Positions 10,546 through 18,731 of a stretch of 64,000 nucleotides of DNA are shown here, piece after piece. The stretch covers positions 62,001 to 126,000 of the forward strand of contig NZ_JARXWF010000007.1 in the NCBI RefSeq assembly GCF_029892605.1, written 5' to 3'. The stretch's first letter is position 1. The number at the start of each line of letters is the position of its first letter. This stretch comes from Parabacteroides sp. PM6-13. GTDB taxonomy: Bacteria; Bacteroidota; Bacteroidia; Bacteroidales; Tannerellaceae. The translations under genes and the position numbers were made by a program. The notes under the pieces were generated by a model. That model saw only the letters and a list, made by a program, of their open reading frames with translations, did no database searches and was not told the origin of the DNA.

Positions 10546-10591
10546 AAAAAGAAGCGGGCTGTTTCAAAAGTGAAACAGCCCGCTTCTTTTT
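10546..10591. terminator. bidirectional rho-independent terminator
   Basis: A perfect 21-bp stem (10546-10566 with 10571-10591) closes on a 4-nt loop. An A-run opens it and a T-run ends it, so it works on both strands. It serves dapA on the plus strand and the sensor kinase on the minus strand, whose stop is at 10615. Confidence 0.93.
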
Positions 10592-10614
10592 GGGCCCATT
10601 TGTATTTCAGTTTC

Positions 10615-13335
10615 CTATCCGGCCGCTTCCATCGGTGTCTTATACGGGAAGGTAAACCAGAAGGTCGATCCTACGCCCTCTTCTGAATCAACACCTACCT
10701 TGCCACCCATGGTGTTGACGATCATCTGACACAGTGAAAGGCCTAAGCCTGCTCCCTGCATAAAGTGATCCAATTTGATGAAGCGATGGAAGATCTCATT
10801 CAGTCGTTCTTTCGAGATGCCACGTCCGGTATCGGTCACATGGAACCGCAACATGCCTTCTTCTATCTTATAGCCAAAGCGGATGCTACCTTTGTCCGTA
10901 AACTTAGTCGCATTTGCCAATAAATTGCTTAATGCTTGTGTCATAAGTTTCTTTTCTACATTCACAAAGCAATAGGGCTCGCGCTCATCAAAGATCACTT
11001 CCACCTCTTTGCCGACCTTGTCTTGGTATATCTTTTGTTGCTCTTCCAACAGGGTGTTCAGGTCGACATCTACATAGTTATACTCTACCGTGCCGGCTTC
11101 CAGTTTCGACAGATCCAGGATATCTCCCACCAATTGCAATAACAACTCGTTGTTTGTCTCAATGATATTGATATATTCCTGTCTACCTTCTATATCTTCG
11201 GTATGAGCCAATATGTGTGAGAACCCGACAATTGCATTCAGCGGTGTCCGTATTTCGTGGCTCATATTGGCCAGGAAGGCTGTTTTTAACCGGTTGGATT
11301 CTTCCGCTTTGTCTTTCGCTTTACGCAATTCTTCTTCAAACTGCTTTCTCTCCGTGATCACCAAAGAGGAGCCCATAATGGTAACCGGGTTGCCGTTCTC
11401 ATCGCGCTTTTGCACAATGGCCTGTCCTTCGACCCAGTCATATCCTTCCCGATCCTTGCGGCGTACCCGGTATTCCTCCTTGGCCTTCAGTGCACCCTCT
11501 TTGACCAGTGCCACCCAGGCTGCTTCGATACGGGGACGATCATCCGCATGGATGTTTTGCAGATATTCTTCGGCCGGTATGATGATCTCTTGTTTTTCTA
11601 TACCAAGATCATCGTGCGACTGCCCAACGATGATACGGATATCGCTTTCAATGGTGTTATCCTGCAAATGCCATTTCCAGGGGATCACATTGGCAATCTC
11701 CAACGCCAGGGAGAGTTTGTCGTTCACTGTTTGCAACAGCTCCTGGGTCTTCAATAACTCTGTCATATCGACAAAGAAGAGATCCATATATCCATATTCA
11801 CTGGCGGGTGAAACGATGATACTGTAATAGCGATCCGCCTCTTTATAATGGAAGGGCTGTACCGCTTTCTCTTTCTTCTTCGATAAAAGATCCCCGTAGA
11901 TGGCAAGCATATCTTCATTGCCTTCCTCGAATACCTCACTGCCTTTCCGGCCAATAAAGGTATCGATAGCCGGGAACCATTCCTTAATGCCGGGATTCAA
12001 CTCTTCCACGACAAAATCAACCGGCTTGCCTTGCGCGTCTAAGAGTACTCTGTCCTGTCGGTAGCCGATCGGCATATTGGTAAACAGGTCACCATATTTC
12101 TGCAACAATTTGATCTCTTTATCCTGCATCTTTCTTGTCTTTAATACAATCGTAATGCGAATAGCCAAAATGCTAAGGAATATGATGATGGCTAAGCCCA
12201 GAATCAGGTCTTTATTCTTTTCGAGGAAGGTAAGCGGGCGATGATAGAGATACGCATTCGCGGGTACATCGGACAGGTCAATGCCGTGATTCTGCATCGC
12301 CATATAATTGAATGTCGGAATAGGCAGCGGTACCTGCACAAAACGTTGTTTCTGATCGCCTTTGATCATGGCGTCTATAGCGTTCAGCGATGTCTCCATC
12401 ACCTGCTCGAAGCGTGAGTAGCTGCCTCCCAGCATACCGCTCTCTTTCAAGCCTACGTCATTGACGGTAATGATCGGGTTGTTTACATACAAGCTGAAGA
12501 TACGATAGGCATTTGTCTGGAGAATTAAATCCTGGTTGCCGGTCAATTCGTTATTGAACCAGGTGAAATAAAGGATTCCGTTCTCTTTGGGTATGCCTAA
12601 AAAGCCCTGGATCAGTTCGTCGGTCGTCAGTTTGTCCGGCGTCAGGTTCTCCAATTCCCATTCCGGGTAATGGTTTTTGATCTCCCGCGCCACGTCATCA
12701 CGCAAGCGGGTACTGATATAACGCTCATCTGTGATAAAGAAAATCTTATTCACATGAGGTTGCATCTTTTTCATGATCTTCAACGTACCGGGAATATCAA
12801 ACGGGTTATAGACCACCGTCAGGTTCTTCTTCTCATTCACCAGATCGGTTAACAGAAGCTGCTCATCTTTCGGTATGCTTTTCCGGAACAGATAATTTTC
12901 TGCCGGTCCTACGTATTCTTCACGCGCAACCAGTAATACCGGCACATCCGGCCAGTGTTTTTCCAAGTCTTCTCGCAAGAAACCAAATATATCCGCTTCG
13001 TAGAGAAGCAGAAACTTCGGAGGAGTGGAGTAATCGCTAAACAACTGCTGTTTGAAACCCTCCACATCGTCCATGCTACTCATACCCAGGCCATACATAT
13101 ATTGCACATGCACCTTGTATTCCGGGTGTCTCTGCTCTAACACTTTCTTGGTATGGGGTATCATCATTTCACTCCAGGCGCATGTCTCGGCATCCGGGTT
13201 CAAGATTAAAATATAATCTTCTTCCAGGTTTGGCTTCGGCTCAGTAGCATATATAGAGTGGAACGTACAGAACAAGATGGACAATACTAAATAAAAGAGT
13301 CTTTTTCGTAGTAAAAACATAGTCTTACTTGTCAT
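10615..13335 (-). CDS. orphan sensor histidine kinase with periplasmic binding-protein-like sensor
   Basis: 906 residues. A signal/anchor segment (about 8-30) leads into a periplasmic region of about 340 residues resembling an ABC-type substrate-binding (type I binding-protein) fold. A transmembrane helix (about 376-398), two PAS-like domains (about 410-525 and 535-665), HisKA with phosphoacceptor His693 in MSHEIRTPLN and an HATPase with N-box Asn804/Asn808, DTGRGI (835-840) and GAGLGLS (861-867) follow. There is no receiver domain, and no response regulator gene is adjacent. The ligand is unknown. An alternative start five codons later (MFLLRKRL) is possible. Confidence 0.9.
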   Translation of the reverse strand: MTSKTMFLLRKRLFYLVLSILFCTFHSIYATEPKPNLEEDYILILNPDAETCAWSEMMIPHTKKVLEQRHPEYKVHVQYMYGLGMSSMDDVEGFKQQLFSDYSTPPKFLLLYEADIFGFLREDLEKHWPDVPVLLVAREEYVGPAENYLFRKSIPKDEQLLLTDLVNEKKNLTVVYNPFDIPGTLKIMKKMQPHVNKIFFITDERYISTRLRDDVAREIKNHYPEWELENLTPDKLTTDELIQGFLGIPKENGILYFTWFNNELTGNQDLILQTNAYRIFSLYVNNPIITVNDVGLKESGMLGGSYSRFEQVMETSLNAIDAMIKGDQKQRFVQVPLPIPTFNYMAMQNHGIDLSDVPANAYLYHRPLTFLEKNKDLILGLAIIIFLSILAIRITIVLKTRKMQDKEIKLLQKYGDLFTNMPIGYRQDRVLLDAQGKPVDFVVEELNPGIKEWFPAIDTFIGRKGSEVFEEGNEDMLAIYGDLLSKKKEKAVQPFHYKEADRYYSIIVSPASEYGYMDLFFVDMTELLKTQELLQTVNDKLSLALEIANVIPWKWHLQDNTIESDIRIIVGQSHDDLGIEKQEIIIPAEEYLQNIHADDRPRIEAAWVALVKEGALKAKEEYRVRRKDREGYDWVEGQAIVQKRDENGNPVTIMGSSLVITERKQFEEELRKAKDKAEESNRLKTAFLANMSHEIRTPLNAIVGFSHILAHTEDIEGRQEYINIIETNNELLLQLVGDILDLSKLEAGTVEYNYVDVDLNTLLEEQQKIYQDKVGKEVEVIFDEREPYCFVNVEKKLMTQALSNLLANATKFTDKGSIRFGYKIEEGMLRFHVTDTGRGISKERLNEIFHRFIKLDHFMQGAGLGLSLCQMIVNTMGGKVGVDSEEGVGSTFWFTFPYKTPMEAAG

Positions 13336-13544
13336 TTTTTATCGTCTTAAAGTAATAATGGTCATTGTTATGCTAATCTATACATAATAACAGAATTAAC
13401 AGAATGCGAATTTAGGGGAAAAATTGCAAATCCCCAAATAGTTCAAGCGATTCTGTGTATCATTTCTCATTGTATGTGATGATTTCTATTCACACAATGG
13501 ATATAACCAATAAGTTGCCAAATTGTTCGATCTAAAATGATTTT

Positions 13545-14801
13545 TTATTCAAAAATAACAATAATAGGATTGTCTTCCTCCTCTATTTCAAATAAATGCG
13601 CCATCTCTTTCGGTAATTTTTTTGCTTGCTCCGGATGCTCTTCCAGCCAGTTCACCACATCAAAGGCCTGCACAACCGCGGCATATTCACCCGCCGGAGA
13701 GACGATCTCCGGGCGAAGCGGCATACATCCGGTCAGGTCATCGATAATCCCCTCTTCGGTTCGTCCGATCCGCAGTTCGCCCGTTCGTTTGTTATACATG
13801 GCCGTGAAGGCCTTCAGCTTATCCTCCGTATAGATACGATGTACCAAGCGGATAATCATCAATTCCCGGCTATCGAGAATCTTGGTGACCATCAAGGCAT
13901 GGTCGTAACTCATATTAAAACGCTCTTCATAGGGCCAGTGATACTCGCCCAGATCCAATTGGTAAGCAGGTTCCAATGCATAGTTGTTGAATCGGTAGAT
14001 GGTATCGTCATGTTCGCTCTTGAGGAAAATCTCATCGTCGACCTTCCACATCCGTTGCAATCCGGTAATATACACATGGGCATTGCCCGGTGAGTCCTTA
14101 AAGTCGATCAAGATCACCCCGGCGCCGGGGCCATATATCTCCCGCTTATTGTCACCTTTCAAGACGGAGATCGAATTCACATTACTGATATTAAATTTAT
14201 TATCCTGTTCATGCAAGACGATGGTATGCAGAAGACTATCCTCCCGGAAGACCTGTACACTCTCTATTCCGTCGGCCATAAAGTCCATATTGTGCGCAAC
14301 AATCGTTTTCGAATCCAACGGCACATACGATCCGCCGCCCGACACCCCTTCGGGCAGAACGAACTTCCCTGTAAACTGCCCGTCAGCATCATAGGTACAC
14401 CAGGCGTTATGCCAGCTATTCAATAGAATCGTCTTGGTCAATTGGTTTACCCAGCCATTCGAAGCGCGGTATCCCTCAGGGTCTTCTCCGTGATGCCCTA
14501 CGGTTGCCAGGTAACGCCCCGTCTTTTTATCAAACAGCATACATTGTTTCTGTGCCGTCGTCACCACGATCTTATCGTCCAGGATGGCAATTTTTACCCC
14601 ATTGCCAAGCACACATTCATCCGTTGTTTCCAAAGGGAGATAACGCACTTTGGTGAAATACTCCGAGGCTTTCAATTCTACCGGTTTTGCCATGGCTTCT
14701 GCTACCGGAATGACTCCTGACTGCTCTTGTTGAACAGCCGGTTTACAGGATAATAACAGGCCGACACAAGCCACTGTCAACCACACATTACTTTTCTTCA
14801 T
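13545..14801 (-). CDS. six-bladed beta-propeller lipoprotein
   Basis: A 418-residue lipoprotein (lipobox LLLSC, Cys19). The residues after the Cys are not acidic, so it may face the periplasm rather than the cell surface. The mature part has the opening typical of the Bacteroidales 6-bladed beta-propeller family (PF17170 / BF3164-like): ASEYFTKVRYLPLETTDEC, then repeated strands such as CMLFDKKTGRYLATVG. It overlaps the end of the M56 gene by 14 bp, so it is the third gene of the blaI-M56 operon. It may be the ligand-binding or partner protein of the M56 sensor; that is inference from the operon only. Confidence 0.85.
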   Translation of the reverse strand: MKKSNVWLTVACVGLLLSCKPAVQQEQSGVIPVAEAMAKPVELKASEYFTKVRYLPLETTDECVLGNGVKIAILDDKIVVTTAQKQCMLFDKKTGRYLATVGHHGEDPEGYRASNGWVNQLTKTILLNSWHNAWCTYDADGQFTGKFVLPEGVSGGGSYVPLDSKTIVAHNMDFMADGIESVQVFREDSLLHTIVLHEQDNKFNISNVNSISVLKGDNKREIYGPGAGVILIDFKDSPGNAHVYITGLQRMWKVDDEIFLKSEHDDTIYRFNNYALEPAYQLDLGEYHWPYEERFNMSYDHALMVTKILDSRELMIIRLVHRIYTEDKLKAFTAMYNKRTGELRIGRTEEGIIDDLTGCMPLRPEIVSPAGEYAAVVQAFDVVNWLEEHPEQAKKLPKEMAHLFEIEEEDNPIIVIFE

Positions 14802-16554
14802 CTTTTTTATCTTTTTTATCTTTTGTTGTTACAATAATCACACCATCCCTTGCTTTTTCTCCGTATATATTGACTGCCGTTTCATCTTTCAGGATAGAGA
14901 TCGACTCAACGGTTTCCGGATTAATAGCTTTTATCAGACCATATGTTCGTATCTCCCCATCGATAACAAGCAACGGATCTGCATTGCGGTTCTTCGTCGT
15001 GACCAGGATCACGCCGTTTCTCCCTCTTTCACCATACAATTCTTCTGCCGACTTATTTTTCACAACACTAACCGACTCAATATTATTCGCTTTCAGCCGG
15101 TCTATTCCACCGGTTTGCACCTTGCCATCTACAATCAGAAGAGGTTGAGTGTCGAGTTGAATAAGCTTAACTGTTCCGTTCAGTGTATCTTGAAGTTGTT
15201 CTTTTACCATCTTCTCCATCAACACCTGTTGCTCCTTCACCAGTTTTTCTAATTCCGGCTGCTGCTCTTTGATCAGCTCTTCCATCAACACCTGTTGCTC
15301 CTTTACTAGTTTTTCCATTTCCGGCTGTTGCTCTTTGATCAACTCTTCCATCAGTGTCTGTTGCTCTTTCACCAGTTTTTCCAATTCCGGCTGCTGCTCT
15401 TTGATCAACTCTTCCATCAGTGCCTGTTGCTCCTTCACCATTTTTTCCAATTCCGGCTGCTGCTCTTTGATCAGCTGTTCTATCAGTTCCTGCTGTTCTT
15501 TGATATCCTCCTCCTTAAGAGTGGGTTGACCATACAGCTTAATTTCATTTGATTTGGGATCTACCTTCACCGAGTCGTCTGCCGTAAAATGTATTTTCAC
15601 TTTTTTCGGTTTCGATATTTCCGCAACCGGAACTATTTCACTAATTTTGACCGTAGAAATCTTTTCTAGTTCATGGGAGATTTCCGGACGGGCAAAGGCA
15701 ACCACCGTTATGGCGGCCAGCGGGAGTACGAAGATATACTTCAACCGCGCCCATGGATTTGATTTTCTTTTTAACATCATAGAGATTCGCTTTTTAAGTG
15801 ATCTGTGATTAAAGCTGTTGGCCATAGAAGTGAAGCGCTGTGAACCAACAGCTTTTTTAATTAATAGTAATTGATATCTTTTGGCATCTACCCCCTCTTC
15901 GAGTACCTTTTCGTCGGCTTCATACTCATGGATATTCTGCAACTCCTGCTTAAACAGCCAGATAGCGGGGTTAAACCAGTGAAACACGATGCAAATCTCC
16001 GTCACCAACAGGTCTAACGAATGGCGCGCCCGGATATGAGCCAATTCATGGGTGATAATCTCTTCGCCACCCTCTTTGAAGTCTTTCTCCGAAATCACAA
16101 TCCACTTTATCCAGCTGAAAGGAGCCACCGCTTCGGAGGTAACCACCAAGCGTATATTCCCCTCTAATAGTTTTTTTACCCGCCCTTTTCGGATGATCCG
16201 AGAGAGTTTGAAGCAGGAAAAGAAAAACAACAGGACACTATTTAGACAGCCCAATAGGTAGACCCACAACATAAAGCGAATCCACAATGGCGTAGCTGCC
16301 TGTGCCTCTTCTGCGCCTGTCATAGAGGCCAATAGCAGAAGCGTTTCCAGATCCCAAAGAGATTGTTGAACGATCACCGGTTCTTTGACCGAGAATTCCA
16401 CCAGCGGAATCACAATGGAAAGCAATAATAAAGCCAGGATACCGATCCGGTTGAAACGATGAAAGGTCTCCCGCGTGCATAATAGCCTATAGAAAAGGTA
16501 AAACAACGCCAGGCAGAACGACGACTTCAATATGTAGACAAAAAACTCACCCAT
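14788..16554 (-). CDS. M56 (BlaR1-type) membrane metallopeptidase with coiled-coil array and two TonB-plug-like domains
   Basis: 588 residues. The first 290 are a BlaR1/MecR1-like M56 peptidase: N-terminal helices (about 7-25, 36-53 and 92-118), the zinc site HELAH (H169, E170, H173) with EYEAD near 210 as the third ligand, and a helix near 272-288. The expected beta-lactam sensor domain is absent. Residues 353-451 are nine tandem 11-residue units (EQQxxxExxxK), and the C-terminus has two copies of a segment like the SusC/TonB plug (about 471-522 and 526-578; LLIVDGKV...RGRNGVILVTTK). It follows the BlaI gene by 4 bp. It presumably senses an envelope signal and cleaves the repressor. Confidence 0.9.
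   Translation of the reverse strand: MGEFFVYILKSSFCLALFYLFYRLLCTRETFHRFNRIGILALLLLSIVIPLVEFSVKEPVIVQQSLWDLETLLLLASMTGAEEAQAATPLWIRFMLWVYLLGCLNSVLLFFFSCFKLSRIIRKGRVKKLLEGNIRLVVTSEAVAPFSWIKWIVISEKDFKEGGEEIITHELAHIRARHSLDLLVTEICIVFHWFNPAIWLFKQELQNIHEYEADEKVLEEGVDAKRYQLLLIKKAVGSQRFTSMANSFNHRSLKKRISMMLKRKSNPWARLKYIFVLPLAAITVVAFARPEISHELEKISTVKISEIVPVAEISKPKKVKIHFTADDSVKVDPKSNEIKLYGQPTLKEEDIKEQQELIEQLIKEQQPELEKMVKEQQALMEELIKEQQPELEKLVKEQQTLMEELIKEQQPEMEKLVKEQQVLMEELIKEQQPELEKLVKEQQVLMEKMVKEQLQDTLNGTVKLIQLDTQPLLIVDGKVQTGGIDRLKANNIESVSVVKNKSAEELYGERGRNGVILVTTKNRNADPLLVIDGEIRTYGLIKAINPETVESISILKDETAVNIYGEKARDGVIIVTTKDKKDKKDEEK
15202..15498 (-). repeat. coding tandem repeat, 11-residue (33-bp) units, alternating as 66-bp pairs
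   Basis: Nine units of 11 codons encode EQQxxxExxxK in the M56 gene. Odd and even units alternate (EQQxLMEELIK and EQQPELEKLVK), so the DNA period is 66 bp. The near-identity of copies suggests recent expansion and possible length variation between strains. Eleven-residue periodicity favours a hendecad coiled coil. Confidence 0.9.
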
Positions 16555-16558
16555 ATTC

Positions 16559-16921
16559 TTATTGATTACCCCGTTCTACATCATCCAACAACTTCCGCAA
16601 TTCATCCACCGAGATATCCTCCTCTTTGATCAAAGAAGAGACTACCCCGAGGTAGGAGTTGTTGAAATACTTCGCAATCACATTCTTTAATGTGCCTTTG
16701 CTGTAGTCCTCTTCCGAGATCACTGCGAAATACTGATAAGTATTGCCATAGGCGCGATGCGAAAGAAACCCCTTTTCTTCCAATCCCCGGACAATGGTCG
16801 ATAACGTATTGAAATGAGGTTTAGGCTCCTCGTAATAGGTCAGCAGTTCCTTCACAAACAGGGCACCCTTCTCCCAGAACCACCCCATAATCTCTTCTTC
16901 TCGTGCAGTCAATCGCTTCAT
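16559..16921 (-). CDS. BlaI/MecI-family transcriptional repressor
   Basis: 120 residues with a winged-helix DNA-binding domain (MKRLTAREEEIMGWFWEKG, then FNTLSTIVRGLEEKGFLSHR) and a C-terminal dimer region containing YFNNSYLGVVSSLIKEEDIS. This is the usual BlaI/MecI/Penicillinase_R form, in which dimers repress until the partner M56 protease cuts the linker. I set the start at the MKRLTA Met (16921), which is normal for the family. The in-frame extension to 17152 would run through the operator and the divergent promoter. It is the first gene of the operon with the M56 peptidase and the beta-propeller lipoprotein. Confidence 0.93.
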   Translation of the reverse strand: MKRLTAREEEIMGWFWEKGALFVKELLTYYEEPKPHFNTLSTIVRGLEEKGFLSHRAYGNTYQYFAVISEEDYSKGTLKNVIAKYFNNSYLGVVSSLIKEEDISVDELRKLLDDVERGNQ

Positions 16922-16943
16922 AATGCATTTATTTCCTGCAAAT

Positions 16944-16983
16944 AAACTAATTCTTTTAGTTTGTAAACTAATCTGCTTAGTTA
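16944..16983. promoter_or_regulatory. nested dyad, probable BlaI-type operator
   Basis: Four half-sites form a symmetric array: AAACTAA (16944-16950), TTAGTTT (16956-16962), AAACTAA (16965-16971) and TTAGTTA (16977-16983). The spacers are 5, 2 and 5 bp, and the axis lies at 16963/16964. The array begins 23 bp upstream of the repressor start and lies between two divergent operons. BlaI-family repressors bind such short dyads as dimers, so autoregulation, and possibly control of the plus-strand operon, is likely. Confidence 0.7.
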
Positions 16984-17029
16984 ATAAAACAAAAGAGGCT
17001 CTTTTTTCTCCAAAAAGCAGATACTTTCC

Positions 17030-17037
17030 TACCTTTG
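17030..17037 (+). promoter_or_regulatory. predicted -7 element of the metallophosphoesterase operon
   Basis: TACCTTTG matches TAnnTTTG exactly and lies 33 bp before the ATG at 17070. A TTTC at 17005-17008, 21 bp upstream, is a three-of-four match to the -33 element. The nested dyad ends 22 bp before this -33 position. Confidence 0.5.
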
Positions 17038-17069
17038 TTCCACATCTCAACCCCAAAAAGAATGCAGAT

Positions 17070-18287
17070 ATGATAAAGCGATTTTTTACTTGGATAATAA
17101 TGGTATTGTTTGTTTCTCTTGGACTGCAGGCGCAGCAGCCAACCCGAACCATTCCTGATGTCTCGCCGGTTCTCCTCGTTAATGACCCTTTGTCGATAGA
17201 AGAGACGATATTCTACGCGCCTCCCTATTTGCAAAATCCGGTCGACGGTGGCATCACAGTGATGTGGCAAACACATGTGCCTACCTACAGCTGGGTGGAA
17301 TATGGGACAGACAAAGAGCAGCTAACGGTGGCACGCACGCTGGTCGACGGGCAGGTGATTTGCAACGGCTTGCACAACAAAATCCGGATCAACGGTCTGG
17401 AACCCGGAAAAACCTATTACTACCGGGTGTGCTCACAGGAAATACTTCTCTACCAGGCCTATAAGAAGGAGTTTGGCGCAACCGCCCGTTCCCCTTTCTA
17501 TACCTTCCGGTTGCCGGATGAAAAAGAAACTGATTTCACCGCATTGATATTCAATGATATTCATAAGCGGGAAGCCACACTAAACGGTCTTTACGATCTG
17601 GTGAAAGAGATCCCCTACGACTTCGTCTTCTTTAACGGAGATTGCATCGATGATCCCGCCACAGAGGAAGAGGCATTATACCATATTGCCATGCAATGCA
17701 AAAAGGTAAATGCCTCCTCTCATCCGGTGTTTTATCTGCGAGGCAACCATGAGATTCGCAATGCCTTCTCCATCGGTCTGCGGGAGTTGTTTGATTATGT
17801 GGGCGATAAGACCTATGGTGCCTTCAGTTGGGGGGACACCCGTTTTGTTATGCTCGACTGTGGCGAAGACAAGCCCGACAGCACCTGGGTCTATTATGGA
17901 TTGAATGATTTCACGGGATTGCGCCAGGAGCAGGTTGGGTTCTTGCAGAAAGAACTGAAAAACAGGGCGTTTAAAAAGGCAAAGAAGCGGGTATTGATCA
18001 ATCATATTCCGCTTTACACCCAGTCTACGCGTGAAGCGTTCCACCCCTCACGCGATCTCTGGGAAGGACTCTTAAAGAAAGCGCCTTTTGATGTGAATAT
18101 CAGCGCGCATACCCACCACCATGCCTATGTAGCCAAAGGAGAGGATGGCAACAATTTCCCGGTGGTGATCGGCGGAGGAAACCGCTTGGAAGAGGCCACG
18201 GTGATGGTATTGCAAAAAAAAGGCAAAGAAATGACGTTGCGCGTATGGAATGGAAAGAAAGAATTAATCTATAATATAAAATTGTAA
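17070..18287 (+). CDS. exported metallophosphoesterase, purple-acid-phosphatase-like
   Basis: 405 residues: signal peptide (to about QAQ, residue 22), an N-terminal fibronectin-III-like domain (about 45-148) as in purple acid phosphatases, then a calcineurin-type domain with all metal motifs: D163-x-H165, GD near 190-191, GNHE 225-228, H312 in NHIPLY and the HTH motif 347-349. It probably hydrolyses phosphomonoesters or phosphodiesters in the periplasm; the substrate is unknown. I chose the Met at 17070 because it opens the signal peptide and follows the predicted promoter; the longer frame from 16923 would read through the operator. The thioesterase gene starts 1 bp after its stop. Confidence 0.92.
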   Translation: MIKRFFTWIIMVLFVSLGLQAQQPTRTIPDVSPVLLVNDPLSIEETIFYAPPYLQNPVDGGITVMWQTHVPTYSWVEYGTDKEQLTVARTLVDGQVICNGLHNKIRINGLEPGKTYYYRVCSQEILLYQAYKKEFGATARSPFYTFRLPDEKETDFTALIFNDIHKREATLNGLYDLVKEIPYDFVFFNGDCIDDPATEEEALYHIAMQCKKVNASSHPVFYLRGNHEIRNAFSIGLRELFDYVGDKTYGAFSWGDTRFVMLDCGEDKPDSTWVYYGLNDFTGLRQEQVGFLQKELKNRAFKKAKKRVLINHIPLYTQSTREAFHPSRDLWEGLLKKAPFDVNISAHTHHHAYVAKGEDGNNFPVVIGGGNRLEEATVMVLQKKGKEMTLRVWNGKKELIYNIKL

Positions 18288-18288
18288 G

Positions 18289-18702
18289 ATGGATCCAAAA
18301 ACAGAAGAACGATTACGGGAGAGGGCTACCAAAAACCCTTATGTGAATTACCTGGGTATTGAATTTACCAAAATAGAGGAGGGCGTTGTCGAGGCACGTA
18401 TGCCGCTCACCGACGAGCAGAAACAATACAGCGGTGTAAGCCATGGTGGTGTGCTTGCTGCCTTGGCCGATACGATTGCCGGGTTTGCCGCCTACACGAT
18501 GACCCCTCTCGATAAAGATGTGTTGACGGCCGAGATGAAAATATCTTTTCTTCGCGCTGCCTGGGGAAAAGAGTTGATTGCCAAAGGTTATGTCATCAAG
18601 CCGGGGCGGAATGTCCATTTCAGCGAGTGCGAGATCTATTGTGACGACAAGCAGGTAGCTAAAGCGTCCGGCACATTCTGTGTGGTTCGCCCACAGGTTT
18701 AG
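18289..18702 (+). CDS. PaaI-family hotdog thioesterase
   Basis: A 137-residue single hotdog domain of the PaaI / YdiI / DUF4442 acyl-CoA thioesterase group. The signature SHGGVLAALADTIAGFAA (about residues 45-62) carries the helix that forms the active site, followed by beta strands such as VLTAEMKISFLRAAWGKELIAKG. It is cytoplasmic, with no signal peptide. It starts one base after the stop of the metallophosphoesterase gene, so the two are translationally close and surely cotranscribed. The substrate is unknown; aryl- or fatty acyl-CoA is usual for the family. Confidence 0.93.
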   Translation: MDPKTEERLRERATKNPYVNYLGIEFTKIEEGVVEARMPLTDEQKQYSGVSHGGVLAALADTIAGFAAYTMTPLDKDVLTAEMKISFLRAAWGKELIAKGYVIKPGRNVHFSECEIYCDDKQVAKASGTFCVVRPQV

Positions 18703-18731
18703 AGATAAAGAATAATACAAATTATAATGAT

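Noticed and set aside
10615-13335. Hybrid kinase with receiver domain
   Set aside because: The chain ends about 20 residues after the HATPase domain; no receiver motifs are present.
14788-15142. TonB-dependent receptor fragment at the end of the M56 gene
   Set aside because: The two plug-like segments are in frame with the peptidase and no barrel follows, so they are domains of the M56 protein, not a broken receptor gene.
15269-15529. Plus-strand frame with a Ser/Cys-rich repeat
   Set aside because: It is the antisense shadow of the hendecad repeat in the M56 gene; the repetition comes from the real coding strand.
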